Numbered from the stretch's first letter, positions 23,695 through 33,529 are shown. The stretch is 64,000 nucleotides of DNA from Chloroflexota bacterium (GCA_026706395.1 JAPOYU010000134.1:13176-77175); one strand, 5' to 3'. Notes: generated by a model not told the origin, from the sequence alone. Numbers and translations: made by a program.

Positions 23695-26244
23695 TTAGGC
23701 GCGCAGTTCCGCGTTGAGGCGATGCCGGGCGGCGCCGATGATCTTCTTGCGGATCTTGGCGGCGTTCTTGTCCGTCAGGGTTCGGTTTTCGTCCTGGTAA
23801 GTCAGCGAATAGGCCAAGCTCTTTTTGCCGGGCGGGATCTGATCGCCGATATAGACATCGAACAGCCTGACGTCTTTCAGCAGCCGACCGCCGGCTTGAC
23901 GGATCACCGCTTCGACTTCGCCAGCGGCCAGGTCGGCCTTGACGACCAGGGCGATATCTTCGAGGACGGCAGGCGTCGTTGGCAGCGGCCTTATCGAGTG
24001 CAGTCGCTGATGATGCTGGATCAGGGGCGCGACCTGCAGTTCAGCGCAAAGGACTTTGGAATCGGTCAGCTTGAAGCGGGCGGCGACTTCGGGATGAAGT
24101 TCGCCGAAGCTGCCGATGCGTTCGCGGCCGATGGTCAAGCCAGCCGAGCGGCCGGGGTGCAAGCTGCTGTGCCCCCCTCTTTGATAGCTGAAGTCGTCGA
24201 TGTGCAAACCGGCGAGCAGGCTCTCGATGATGCCTTTCAGGTCGTAGAAGTCCATTTCCGCGGTGGAATCAGCGCCTTGCCACCAAGGCTCATCGCGCCC
24301 CCCGGTCAACAGGATGGCCAGGTGGAGCGGTTCTTCCGGCAGCAGGTCGCCGCGGCCCAGATAGACTGTGCCCACCTCAAAGAGCTGCTGCGATTCCTGA
24401 TAGCGGGCGTTGTTGACGGCGCTCTCGAGCATGTTAATCAGAAGCGTCTTGCGCAAGACATCGCGTTCGCTCGCGGCCGGGTTGGCGATTTCGATATAGT
24501 CGCCTTCCGGCAGCGATGAAGCGGCGCCGGCGGGGACCAGCATCGCCTCGCTTTCGCGGCTGGTGAAGCGATAGCTGATGACTTCGCACAGGCCTTGCCC
24601 GACCAGAATATCACGAATCCGCTCCTCGATGATGACGGTGGTGTTCTCCCACTGGGGCGGCATTTCATCGGCCATGATGCTGTTGGGTATCTTATCGTAG
24701 CCGATGATGCGGGCGATTTCTTCGAGCAGGTCGGCTTGGCCGACGACTGGATCGCTGCTGATATCCAGTCGATGGTCGGGCGCCGCCGCCCGGATGACGT
24801 CGCCGTCGAGTTCGACTTCAAACTCAAGCCGGCGCAGGACATCGGCCGCAGCCCCCAGCGCGACCTGCATGCCCAGGAGGCGATTGACGCGTTCGATCGG
24901 CAAGTCGACCGTGACGGTCTCGGGGGGAAGCGGATAGCAGTCGAGGACGCCGCGCGCGATGTTGCCGCCGCCGAGTTGGCGCATCAACTCGATACCGCGC
25001 TGGCAGCCGAGAATGGCTTGGGAGGGATGAACGCCGCGGCTGAAGCGGGTCGACGCTTCGGTATAGACTCGCTGCTCCTTGATCGTCTTGCGGATGCCGA
25101 TGTTGTTCCAGGCGGCCGCTTCCAGCAAGACATTTCGGGTCAACTCGCTGATTTCGGTTTCGCCGCCGCCGATGACCCCGCCGAGGCTCAATGCGCCGGC
25201 GGTATCGGCGACCAGGATCGTCTCCGCGCCCAGATCGCGCAGGACATCGTCGAGAGTCTCCAGCGTTTCGCCGGGATCAGGCAGGCGCGTGATGATGGTG
25301 GGTGTGCCGCCGGCCCGCTCGACCAGCTTGTCGTAGTCGAAGGCGTGCAGGGGCTGGCCCAACTCGAAGGTGAGGTAATTGGTCACATCGACGATGTTGT
25401 TGCGCGGTCGCTGTCCGATGAGTTTCAGGCGATGCTGCAGCCAGAAGGGCGACGGCTTTACTTCGGTCTCGCGCAGCAGGGTGAGTGTGAAGCGCGGATT
25501 GAGTTCGGGCTCGCGGATGTCGATATCGACTTGTCCGACGATGGGCTCGCCTTCGGCCAGGAAGTCGAAAGATGGATAGCGCATCTCGACATTCAGGAGG
25601 GCCGCCACCTCGCGCGCCACGCCAATCATGCTGAAGCAGCGCGCCAGATTCGGCGTGAATTCGATATCCAGCAGGACATCGCCGAGGATATCGGCGAGCG
25701 GCGCGCCGGCGACATAGCTCTTGTCGTGATCCATAATGATGACGCCTTCGTGCTCGTCGGAGATGCCCAGTTCTTTTTCGGAGCAGACCATGCTCTTGTT
25801 GTAGATGCCGCGCAGCTCTTTGCCTTTGAGCGTCATACGTTTCGGCTTGTCGCTCTGGCCGTCCCAGACGGTCGCCCCTTCCATGGCGAAGGCGCCCCAG
25901 ATCGGCGGGTTGATCTCGCCTTTGTCTTTGTAGCCGAAGAGATTGGTCGCGCCGGTCACGCATTGTTCCAGTTCGGCGCCGCCATAATCGACCATCGCCA
26001 GCACCAGGCGGTCGGCCTGCGGATGCGACTTGACTTCGACGATGCGGCTTAGCAGCAGCTTGTCACGATCCCAGACGAGGTGGTCCGAGCGGGGCATCCG
26101 CACGCCGGGGACGTCTTGCTGTGGCAAGCCGATGTACTTGATATGGGCGACTTCCAGGCCGGCCACGGTCAGGCGCTCGGCGAGCAACTCAACCGGGACG
26201 TCTATGTCGACGTAGTCTTTGAGCCATGAGATGGGCACTAGCAT
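23695..26244 (-). CDS. pheT: Phenylalanine-tRNA ligase beta subunit
   Basis: The large subunit of the heterotetrameric PheRS, 849 residues. The order of domains is complete: N-terminal strand MLVPISWLKDYVDIDVP, OB-fold tRNA-binding domain (SRIVEVKSHPQADRLVLA), B3/B4 editing region, B5 (VNRLLGMQVALGAAADVLRRL), the core with EEIARIIGYDKIP, and a C-terminal FDX-ACB domain. ATG 26244 is chosen over the upstream alternative because it gives the canonical N-terminus and has AGGA upstream. It is the third gene after the T-box and is separated from pheS by a glycosyltransferase gene. Confidence 0.97.
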   Translation of the reverse strand: MLVPISWLKDYVDIDVPVELLAERLTVAGLEVAHIKYIGLPQQDVPGVRMPRSDHLVWDRDKLLLSRIVEVKSHPQADRLVLAMVDYGGAELEQCVTGATNLFGYKDKGEINPPIWGAFAMEGATVWDGQSDKPKRMTLKGKELRGIYNKSMVCSEKELGISDEHEGVIIMDHDKSYVAGAPLADILGDVLLDIEFTPNLARCFSMIGVAREVAALLNVEMRYPSFDFLAEGEPIVGQVDIDIREPELNPRFTLTLLRETEVKPSPFWLQHRLKLIGQRPRNNIVDVTNYLTFELGQPLHAFDYDKLVERAGGTPTIITRLPDPGETLETLDDVLRDLGAETILVADTAGALSLGGVIGGGETEISELTRNVLLEAAAWNNIGIRKTIKEQRVYTEASTRFSRGVHPSQAILGCQRGIELMRQLGGGNIARGVLDCYPLPPETVTVDLPIERVNRLLGMQVALGAAADVLRRLEFEVELDGDVIRAAAPDHRLDISSDPVVGQADLLEEIARIIGYDKIPNSIMADEMPPQWENTTVIIEERIRDILVGQGLCEVISYRFTSRESEAMLVPAGAASSLPEGDYIEIANPAASERDVLRKTLLINMLESAVNNARYQESQQLFEVGTVYLGRGDLLPEEPLHLAILLTGGRDEPWWQGADSTAEMDFYDLKGIIESLLAGLHIDDFSYQRGGHSSLHPGRSAGLTIGRERIGSFGELHPEVAARFKLTDSKVLCAELQVAPLIQHHQRLHSIRPLPTTPAVLEDIALVVKADLAAGEVEAVIRQAGGRLLKDVRLFDVYIGDQIPPGKKSLAYSLTYQDENRTLTDKNAAKIRKKIIGAARHRLNAELRA

Positions 26245-26280
26245 TTGTCGTGTCTTCCTTTCGCGTATGCACACACGCTC

Positions 26281-28191
26281 TTATTCAGGCAGGATGACTT
26301 CAGTCAATTCCATCATGCTCGGCAGATCGCCGGGATTATCTATCCAATGGATGCGTTCGCCGGTCTGCTTGTCATAAAGAATTATCATAAGCCGGTATGA
26401 GCCGGGCGGTACGCCGTCGACATTGATGAAAAACCGCCGCAAGGCGCCTTCATGCACCAAGGGGAGATCCAATTGAGCGACGTTGCCCCAGTCTGTTGTG
26501 ATCAGTTGATAGGAGAGGCCGAAGTTGTCGCGCGAGAATTGCGCCGCTGCGCTCCAGGAATCCACAAAATACAGTCGCGAGCCATTGGCGCTCAGTCTGG
26601 CGTTGTAGAACTGAAGGTTGATAAAGGCGTTTCGCGACTCGGATGCGGGTTCGATATCGCCACATTCCAGGATATCCCAGTAGAAGGCTAGGATGGACCA
26701 TGACGCGCCAACGTGAATCGTCTCGCAGAGATCGTAATCTAACCGATTCATATTCGACCGAACATAATCGAAGTCTTCAGGGAGCAAGCTGCGGTGTTCA
26801 TGGAGTATCCAGATACTTCGTTGATCGATCGCTCTGTTGGCTGCGTGCAATGCTAAGTCCGGCAGGTCAGTGATGGACAGAAGCTCGATACCTCGGGGCG
26901 CGAAATAATGCATCCGTTGGGAATAAGGTATGCGCCTGTTGTAGCTGAAACTCTCCAGAGGGGTATTTATCGCGATGAGGAGCGGAGGCGAGGGCCTTTC
27001 CTCGGCGGCCAATCGGGCAATGACCTGCCAGGGCGGAAGACTGAAAGCCTTATCTAGACCGCCAATGAATTGTCGCCAATGCGCTGTTGACTGGAAGTTA
27101 ATGCCAGCGACAAGCCAGAACACCGCTAAAATGCCGAAAATACGGCGGTAGCGATAGAGATAGTATATGCCAGCGCCCATAAGCAGCGCGGATGGGAGAA
27201 ACGCGGGAAGCAGAAACCGATAGCCGGTTGTGCTTCCGATGATGTCGGGCATAGCGGTATGGAATATGCCAATAGCCAAGACCTGAAGCGCGACAAGCAT
27301 AAGAATTGATTTTGGGACCAGATGCCCTGTGTTCACGGCGAGGGCTATTCCGGCAAAGCTGACTGCCAGCAACAGCAGATTCCCGCTGCCGATTAACATC
27401 AGACAGTTATACAGGATTTCCCAATTTCCGTTTGCGTAGGCAGCCATTTCATCGGCTGACGCGTTGAGCCCATTCGCGATGATCGTCACAAGCCAGGGCG
27501 CGGAAAGCAGGAACACACCGGCGCCGGTCAGCGTTATCGCCAGCCAGCGAGGCCCGCGTGGCGCGAACAAGAGATGGAAGATCGCAATGGGCAGCAGGAA
27601 GACAATGCTGAACAAGTGTATGCTGAGGGAAAATAGGCCAGCAGCGCCCAGCGCAAGGCAGTCCTTTCGCGACGGGGCTTTATCAGTTTCCAAGATCCGC
27701 AGATAGAGCCAGATAACGACGCCCGCCATCAATACAAAAAGAGAATACATTCGCACATGAGCGTAGTAATAGTTGTAGAATGCGTTGGACGCCAAAATGA
27801 TTATGGCAAAGGAAGCGGCTGCCGGCGCAACAAAATCGCGGGCCAGCCGATAGATCATGGCGATGGAAAGCAAGCCGCAAAAGATGCTGAGGACGCGGCC
27901 GATGGCCAGATCATAGGAAACAAGATTGCCCCAGGCGCTCAACAGAAGGAAGTAGCCGGGCACGTGGTCGGGACCAAACTGACGCAGTGATTCGATGACG
28001 TCCAGCGGCGAGAAGGGGCTGTTCACCACCCAGCCGGAGGAATACAAGGAGTAGAATTCGTCCGTCGTTGGCGGGTAAAGATCTATCTGCCGCAAACTTA
28101 ATGCCGCCGCTAGCAGCAGAATCGGCAGTACGATGCTCCAATGGCTCAGAAAGTCGCGCTGCTGTTCCGCTGCGCCGGCGCTCTTCCACAC
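26281..28191 (-). CDS. GT39-like membrane glycosyltransferase 1, inside the pheS-pheT operon
   Basis: A 636-residue integral membrane protein of the PMT/ArnT-like (GT-C) type, which moves sugars from polyprenyl phosphate donors on the outer face. About 11-12 hydrophobic segments occupy residues 18-370. The first outer loop has LYPPTTDEFYSLY with Asp44-Glu45, where GT-C enzymes keep their catalytic acid. Residues 400-636 form a soluble domain ending in SYQLITTDWGNVAQLDLPL and GVPPGSYRLMIILYD, shared with the three paralogues upstream. It starts with GTG 18 nt after pheS and ends 36 nt before pheT, so it belongs to the T-box-controlled transcript. Confidence 0.8.
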   Translation of the reverse strand: MWKSAGAAEQQRDFLSHWSIVLPILLLAAALSLRQIDLYPPTTDEFYSLYSSGWVVNSPFSPLDVIESLRQFGPDHVPGYFLLLSAWGNLVSYDLAIGRVLSIFCGLLSIAMIYRLARDFVAPAAASFAIIILASNAFYNYYYAHVRMYSLFVLMAGVVIWLYLRILETDKAPSRKDCLALGAAGLFSLSIHLFSIVFLLPIAIFHLLFAPRGPRWLAITLTGAGVFLLSAPWLVTIIANGLNASADEMAAYANGNWEILYNCLMLIGSGNLLLLAVSFAGIALAVNTGHLVPKSILMLVALQVLAIGIFHTAMPDIIGSTTGYRFLLPAFLPSALLMGAGIYYLYRYRRIFGILAVFWLVAGINFQSTAHWRQFIGGLDKAFSLPPWQVIARLAAEERPSPPLLIAINTPLESFSYNRRIPYSQRMHYFAPRGIELLSITDLPDLALHAANRAIDQRSIWILHEHRSLLPEDFDYVRSNMNRLDYDLCETIHVGASWSILAFYWDILECGDIEPASESRNAFINLQFYNARLSANGSRLYFVDSWSAAAQFSRDNFGLSYQLITTDWGNVAQLDLPLVHEGALRRFFINVDGVPPGSYRLMIILYDKQTGERIHWIDNPGDLPSMMELTEVILPE

Positions 28192-28209
28192 TGCAAATGC
28201 CTTATCCTG

Positions 28210-29244
28210 CTAGAATTGCTGTAAGAAACGCAGGTCGTTGCTCCAGAAGTAGCGGATGTCCTGGATGCCGTGCTTGAGCATGGCGATGCGCTCAGGACCC
28301 ATGCCGAAAGCGAAGCCGCTCCATAGAGAGGGATCGTAGCCGCCGTTGCGCAGCACAGTCGGATGCACCATGCCGCTGCCGGCGATCTCCAGCCAGCCGG
28401 TGTATTTGCAGACGCGGCATCCTTGGCCGTCGCAAAGGAAGCACTCGACATCGACTTCCATGCTGGGCTCGGTAAAGGGGAAGTAAGAGGCGCGAAAACG
28501 CACTCTCGCATCCGGGCTGTACATACGCTTGGCGAATTCGGCGATGGTGCCTTTGAGGTCGCTCATGCGGATGTTGCGCCCGATCGCCAAGCCTTCGACC
28601 TGGGTGAATTGAATCTCGCTGCGGGCGGTGATTTGCTCTTGGCGGTAGCACATGCCGGGCAAGATGACGCGAATGGGCTTGCTGCCGCCGTCCCCCAGGT
28701 CCCGCATGGCGCGGATCTGGCCGGGCGATGTATGCGTGCGCAGCAGCACTTTGGGATCGGTGGTATAAAACGTGTCTTGCATATCGCGCGCCGGGTGATG
28801 CGGAGGCAGATTGAGCAGAGTGAAGTTCAAGTCGTCTTCCTCGACATCGCGGCTCCGATAGACATGGAAACCCATATCGGCCCAGATCGCTTGAAACTCG
28901 CGATGCGTACGTGTGGAAGGATGTATGCTGCCGCGGCGGCGTGGATAAGCCGGCAGCGTGATATCGATTTCGCCTTCTTCCAGGTCGCGGGCCAGCGCAT
29001 GGCTTTGAATCAGGGCTTCCCGCTGTTCGAAAGCAGCGTTGAGTTCGGATTGCAGGGCATTAACTTGCCGTCCGAAAGCGGCGCGTTCAGCCCCCGGTAA
29101 GGCGCCGATCTCGCCGAAGAGCTTCGCGACAGCGCCGCGCCGGCCCAAATACTTGCTGCGCCAACCCGCTAAGGCCTCGCTGCTGGTGGCACCCTCCAGC
29201 GTTTGCAGAGCTTCGTCACGAATCTGCTCAATTGGATTGGACAT
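28210..29244 (-). CDS. pheS: Phenylalanine-tRNA ligase alpha subunit
   Basis: The catalytic subunit of PheRS, 344 residues. Motif 2 and neighbours are clear: HREFQAIWADMGFHVYRSRD, PPHHPARDMQDTFY, LLRTHTSPGQIRAM, GMCYRQEQITARSEIQFTQV and FPFTEPSMEVDVECFLCDGQ. Motif 3 is FGMGPERIAMLKHGI. The Cys cluster CFLCDGQGCRVC is the zinc-like site found in many bacterial PheS. ATG 29244 has AGGA 7-8 nt upstream. A T-box leader precedes it. Confidence 0.97.
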   Translation of the reverse strand: MSNPIEQIRDEALQTLEGATSSEALAGWRSKYLGRRGAVAKLFGEIGALPGAERAAFGRQVNALQSELNAAFEQREALIQSHALARDLEEGEIDITLPAYPRRRGSIHPSTRTHREFQAIWADMGFHVYRSRDVEEDDLNFTLLNLPPHHPARDMQDTFYTTDPKVLLRTHTSPGQIRAMRDLGDGGSKPIRVILPGMCYRQEQITARSEIQFTQVEGLAIGRNIRMSDLKGTIAEFAKRMYSPDARVRFRASYFPFTEPSMEVDVECFLCDGQGCRVCKYTGWLEIAGSGMVHPTVLRNGGYDPSLWSGFAFGMGPERIAMLKHGIQDIRYFWSNDLRFLQQF

Positions 29245-29284
29245 GCCAATTCCTTTCCACACCTGTCTCATGGCGGGTCTATGT

Positions 29285-29570
29285 CAGCACCAACAAAAAA
29301 CGCCCTCGTTCCTTGTAGGGACGAGAGCGCCAGCTTCCCGCGGTACCACCCTATTTCGGCGCCATCTTGCAGCGCCGCGCTTCATTCGCCCTGTCACGCC
29401 GGACCAGCGGAGCGGACTACTCTAGCTCACGTTGCCATTTCACCCGTCGGCTCGGAAGGGAATTCCGCAACTGCCTCCGCGGCCGCTTTCAGTCTGGGGC
29501 GGTCGCTCCCTGCTCTGGCAGGCATCGGACGATGCGCTTGCGGACTGTCTTCGTCATCGCCTTTCCGAAG
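29285..29570 (-). promoter_or_regulatory. T-box riboswitch, Phe (UUC) specifier, upstream of pheS
   Basis: The leader binds uncharged tRNA and then favours transcription of pheS, GT and pheT. The canonical 14-nt T-box AGGGTGGTACCGCG is at 29352-29339; its UGGU pairs with ACCA, as expected for tRNA-Phe. Stem I closes by pairing TCGGAAAGG (29568-29560) with CCTTCCGA (29459-29452), leaving one bulged A. The specifier loop then ends with TTC at 29462-29460, a Phe codon. The GATGACGAAGACAGT block near 29558 is the usual 5' Stem I signature. The structure ends in the terminator at 29329-29295. Seen directly; tRNA response is known for the family. Confidence 0.93.
29295..29329 (-). terminator. T-box-controlled intrinsic terminator
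   Basis: CGCTCTCGT and ACGAGGGCG pair over 9 bp with a loop of about 11 nt and are followed by TTTTTT. It competes with the T-box antiterminator and lies 50 nt upstream of the pheS start codon. Confidence 0.92.
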
Positions 29571-29600
29571 ATTATGCGATAATCCAAATGACGCTGTCAA
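29571..29600 (-). promoter_or_regulatory. Promoter of the T-box leader and the pheS-GT-pheT operon
   Basis: A perfect TTGACA and CATAAT are 18 nt apart, ending where the T-box leader starts. The -35 box begins 10 nt after the stop codon of the upstream GT gene, so the operon has its own promoter even though the upstream genes run in the same direction. Confidence 0.82.
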
Positions 29601-29610
29601 GATGTGGCGG

Positions 29611-31494
29611 TCAACGGATTTCGACTTCGCGCAAGTATAACATTGATGGGGGGTTGCCAGGAGCCTCTTGCCAGTCGAGCGTCTCTCCCGTATGCCGGTT
29701 ATACACGATCGCCAAAAGCCTGTAGTTTCCTGGTGGAACCTCTCTGAGATCAATCGCGAATTGTTGTAGCTCGCCTTCTCGTGTAAGTTGCCGATCCAAC
29801 TGGGCAGCATTGCGCCATTCTGTAGAGATGAGTTGATGCGAAATTTTCAGATGGTCGAGCGTCTCTTGGTTTCGAGATGTCCATTTGCTGGCAAAAAACA
29901 GTCTTGAGCCATCGGGGGCTGACTCGGCGCCATAGAATTCGTAGCGTAGCGGCTCCATTTGATTGCTGACGGAGAGCCGAGTCGGCTGGCAATCAAGCGC
30001 AACCCAGCTGTACTTCACCATTTCCGTCGATACCGGCAAACTTTCTTGCTGGCAGGCGCGAAACCCTAATTCGTCCATTGTCGCTTCAAGCTCTGCCAAT
30101 TCCGCTTCATCAGTTCTCGACTTCTGATAGGCCAGCCAGGGCGAATGGCGCGATCCTCTATACAAACGCAAGTGTTCTTCAAGCCACTTTGCGGATCCGA
30201 CCAGCCTGAATTCAACATCTTGACGCAGGAACCAATGTCCGATTAAAGAACCAGGCACAAAATAGGTCTCAGTCACCATTTTTTCAGGGAGCATGTAACC
30301 GATAACGCGCGCCGGATCACTGGATTGCCGCGCCACGCGGCTGACCAAATGCCAAGGCGGCAGTTCGAAACTGCGTATCCGTCCTTGAATGTACAGTTTC
30401 CAGTCGGCTGAACTTGAAAACGAAAGCCCCGCGATGACCCAAAGGCAGACAAGCGCCCCGAGCAATTTTCGCTCGCGATACAGGGCATATAGCCCGGCCG
30501 CTTGAAACAGGACGGCGATAGGAAACCCGGGAAGCAAGTGCCGCATCAAACCTACATCGAGTATGCGTGTGACAACGGCAACCAAGGCGATGCCGAGCAA
30601 AAGAAGCAGGAACAGTATTGTCCAGCGCCGCAAAGAAACGAGCTTCCGGCGCCAGCCTGTTGCTGCGCCCGCAGCGACAAGAAGGAGCAGTACGGGGCTG
30701 CCATTCGCAGTTAGGTAAAACCATGTCGCAAATATTTCACCGAGGGGATCAGCATTAGAGCCGTGACCTGAGATTGCGAAATCAGCGCCCCTCGTCAACA
30801 TGATGAAGATGAGAGGACCCGCCAGCGCCAAGCCCGCAGCCGCAGCGATGAGTACCAGCAGCCAGCGTCTATTTTTTCGGACAAAAAGGATATGGTAAAG
30901 AGCGCAGACTATGTATATCAGTAGCCCATAGGCGTGTGTGCAAATGAGTGCCGCGCAAGCGAAAACAAGCGCAAGATAATTGCCCCGCCCCCCGCGTTCC
31001 ACGACGGCAATACGCAAGTAAAACCATATTATAATCGTCGAAAGCAGAACCAATAGAGGATAAAACCGCACATGCGCGAGGTAGAAAGCATAAAACGCAT
31101 TGCTCGCCAAGATAATCGCGGCGAAGTTGCCTGCCAGAGGTGAAACCGCGTCATGCCCTAACCTATAGACCATTGCCAACGAGAGCAGGGCGCAGAAAAT
31201 CGTCAACACACGCGCTAGCGCGATTTCGTTCCCTACAAGGTAGCCCCATTGATTGAGCAACAGAAAGTACAGCGGTCCTTGGTCAGGCGAAGCGGTGGAA
31301 ATTCTATTGAGTACATCAGCCGGTGAAAAAGGCCTCTCAGCAGCCAAACCAGAGGCGCCCATTGAGTGCGCCGCGTCAAAGCCCAGCATGTACCTGTCAA
31401 TTTGTGGGATGCTAAGCGTGGCGGCGACAAGGATTACTGCCATCGCCAAGACCCAGTGCCCCAGGACGTCTCGTTTTGTCTCTGCCATGCTCAT
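29611..31494 (-). CDS. GT39-like membrane glycosyltransferase 2
   Basis: A 627-residue paralogue of the GT at 26281. It has the same plan: a hydrophobic half (about 12-375) and a soluble half ending in SHQLISTEWRNAAQLDRQL and EVPPGNYRLLAIVYNRHTGE. Unlike the other three, the first outer loop reads RYMLGFDAAHSMG, so the Glu next to Asp40 is Ala. This suggests altered activity or a regulatory role, which is inference. ATG 31494 or 31488 can serve as start. It is the last gene of the proA-linked GT series and ends 10 nt before the pheS promoter. Confidence 0.78.
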   Translation of the reverse strand: MSMAETKRDVLGHWVLAMAVILVAATLSIPQIDRYMLGFDAAHSMGASGLAAERPFSPADVLNRISTASPDQGPLYFLLLNQWGYLVGNEIALARVLTIFCALLSLAMVYRLGHDAVSPLAGNFAAIILASNAFYAFYLAHVRFYPLLVLLSTIIIWFYLRIAVVERGGRGNYLALVFACAALICTHAYGLLIYIVCALYHILFVRKNRRWLLVLIAAAAGLALAGPLIFIMLTRGADFAISGHGSNADPLGEIFATWFYLTANGSPVLLLLVAAGAATGWRRKLVSLRRWTILFLLLLLGIALVAVVTRILDVGLMRHLLPGFPIAVLFQAAGLYALYRERKLLGALVCLWVIAGLSFSSSADWKLYIQGRIRSFELPPWHLVSRVARQSSDPARVIGYMLPEKMVTETYFVPGSLIGHWFLRQDVEFRLVGSAKWLEEHLRLYRGSRHSPWLAYQKSRTDEAELAELEATMDELGFRACQQESLPVSTEMVKYSWVALDCQPTRLSVSNQMEPLRYEFYGAESAPDGSRLFFASKWTSRNQETLDHLKISHQLISTEWRNAAQLDRQLTREGELQQFAIDLREVPPGNYRLLAIVYNRHTGETLDWQEAPGNPPSMLYLREVEIR

Positions 31495-31565
31495 TTACTG
31501 GCAAGTATCCTGTCGATGATGTTGCTGTGCCAAGCAAATGGCGTTGCGGATTCTTCATCGCAAGG

Positions 31566-33488
31566 TCAAGCGCCTCCGATGGTGATTTCGCCAAGCGGCA
31601 GCATCTCTGGGACATAGCCAGAATTGCCGTCCCAGGCGAGCCGATCGCCGGTGCTAGCGCTGTACAGAATCAGCATGAGACGATATGTTGCCGGCGGCAC
31701 CTGAGAGACATCTATGGCGTATTGCCGCAACTCGTCTTCAGCCAGCAGGGGCAGATCCAGTTGCGCGACATTGCGCCAGTCTTCGCTAATCAGTTGATAG
31801 GACATGTTGTAGTCTTGCGAGTCGAAATCCCGCCTGGGCGCCCACTTGCCGATGAAAACGACCGCGGTCGCATCGCTGTTCAAGCCCGCTCGGAAGAATT
31901 CGTATTCGATAAGCTCGGTCTGATACGCCTTTGGTGACAGAGGAGGCTGGCAATCGAGCAAGTTCCACATATATTGATTGACGATGGTATCCAGGCCGAT
32001 CTGCAATTCTCCGCACGATTGGTAGTCGAAGTCGCGCATGATCGTGGCTGCCGCCGACATTTGCTCGGCGCTCGCTGATTTCTCGTGAAAAAACCAGATA
32101 GATGGCGATTGTAGAGCAATCCACCCGACCAGGTCGATAAGTTCGCCCTTATCATCGGTGGCGTCGATCTCCATTCCGTATTGGGAGAAATAGTGTTGGC
32201 TTTGCGAAATCGGAATGAATCCAGGGGTGTCGCTAATGTAATTCAATGTGAACGAAGTGAAGCCGCCGTAGGGGAAGCCAATGAGGTTTGGCGCGGGCGC
32301 TTCTTCGATTGCCAGACGGGAAAGTGCTTGGATAGGCGGCTGAGTAAATACCACAGCTCGGATGTTGATATGATGCCACCAATTAGTGGATCGCTGAAAC
32401 ACGAGACCAGTGACAACCCATATCACGAGCAACAAGGCCAGGAATGGCTTCCAGCGATACAAGCGGTAGTGTCCCGCGGTAGCAACGAGAATGAGAAGCA
32501 CCCAGCCATCCAGTTGATGTCGCATCGTGTAGGGCCTTACAAGCAAAGCGATATCGCTCGCTAGTGCCAAAGAGATCAAGAATAGAGCCGACAGAATGAG
32601 AAATGGCTTTGCCTGGAATGGTCCCCGCCTTATGCCGACGTACAAACCCGCAGCAGTAACCAGCAAGAGCGGCAGCGGTTGGTTGTTTAGCATAAGACGC
32701 AGCCATAAACTAATAGCCTCTATGCTATTGAGCGGCAGGTTACCCAAGTGGCGCAGAGCGGTGCTGTATCGAGACAGGACCAACGCGATCATGGGCACAC
32801 AGAGTAGAACGCCAATCGAGATGGCCAGCCCAACCCGCAGCCAACGGCGATTCTTAGGCGCAAACAACAGGTGATACAGCCCCAGCGCAAACAGCAATGT
32901 TGCGCTGAAAAGATGCGTCATCACAAGCGCGAAGACGGCTGTGCCCAACGCAGCGCAGTCTGTTGCTGTGGGACAGGCGGACCGAGTTATGATGCGGAGG
33001 TATAGCCAGATCGTTATGCCAGAAAGCAAAATGAACAAGGTGTAGGGGCGTGCGTCCGCGATATAGAAGTTGAAAAACGCGTTGCTCATTACGATGATTA
33101 ACGCAAACAGGCCGGCGACTGGGGCAATAAAGTCCCGCGCCAGGCGATAGACTTGCGCCAGAATGAGCAGGTAAAGGAAGACGCCCAAAATGCGCGCTAC
33201 TGCGATATCGTAGGCGATTAGGCCGCCCCAGGCGCTCAAAAGCAGGTTATAGCCGGGCAAATTCGCTATGTTGGTCCGCACAAGTGATTGAAGAATTTCG
33301 CTGAGGGTCATCTCCTCGCCCCCCAGCCAACCCGCGCTATACATGGTCGCGAATTCATCGACAGAAGGGGGAAACATGTCGGCTTGATAGAATGACAGAG
33401 CGGCCGCTGTCAACAGAAACACAAGCACCCAAAGCCAATGGCTTAGGATCCTATGGCTTTCGCGTTCTCTTGTGCTGGATATGTTCAT
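31566..33488 (-). CDS. GT39-like membrane glycosyltransferase 3
   Basis: A 640-residue paralogue with Asp44-Glu45 in FPPSVDEFATMYSAGW and 11-12 membrane segments. Its closest relative is GT4: both carry DFIAPVAGLFALIIVMSNAF-like and ALVMTHLFSATLLFALGLYHLLFAPKNRRWL-like stretches in nearly identical form, and the soluble C-terminus NMSYQLISEDWRNVAQLDLPL is almost the same. ATG 33488 is chosen (TTG at 33497 is in frame). It is 41 nt downstream of GT4 and 71 nt upstream of GT2, so all three are probably cotranscribed. Confidence 0.8.
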   Translation of the reverse strand: MNISSTRERESHRILSHWLWVLVFLLTAAALSFYQADMFPPSVDEFATMYSAGWLGGEEMTLSEILQSLVRTNIANLPGYNLLLSAWGGLIAYDIAVARILGVFLYLLILAQVYRLARDFIAPVAGLFALIIVMSNAFFNFYIADARPYTLFILLSGITIWLYLRIITRSACPTATDCAALGTAVFALVMTHLFSATLLFALGLYHLLFAPKNRRWLRVGLAISIGVLLCVPMIALVLSRYSTALRHLGNLPLNSIEAISLWLRLMLNNQPLPLLLVTAAGLYVGIRRGPFQAKPFLILSALFLISLALASDIALLVRPYTMRHQLDGWVLLILVATAGHYRLYRWKPFLALLLVIWVVTGLVFQRSTNWWHHINIRAVVFTQPPIQALSRLAIEEAPAPNLIGFPYGGFTSFTLNYISDTPGFIPISQSQHYFSQYGMEIDATDDKGELIDLVGWIALQSPSIWFFHEKSASAEQMSAAATIMRDFDYQSCGELQIGLDTIVNQYMWNLLDCQPPLSPKAYQTELIEYEFFRAGLNSDATAVVFIGKWAPRRDFDSQDYNMSYQLISEDWRNVAQLDLPLLAEDELRQYAIDVSQVPPATYRLMLILYSASTGDRLAWDGNSGYVPEMLPLGEITIGGA

Positions 33489-33529
33489 TGCTATCAAGCC
33501 GCCGGCAGTGTCTACTCGCGAACGCGGTG

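Noticed and set aside
24595..26052. A 485-codon plus-strand open frame
   Set aside because: Antisense to pheT, whose domains are all recognisable.
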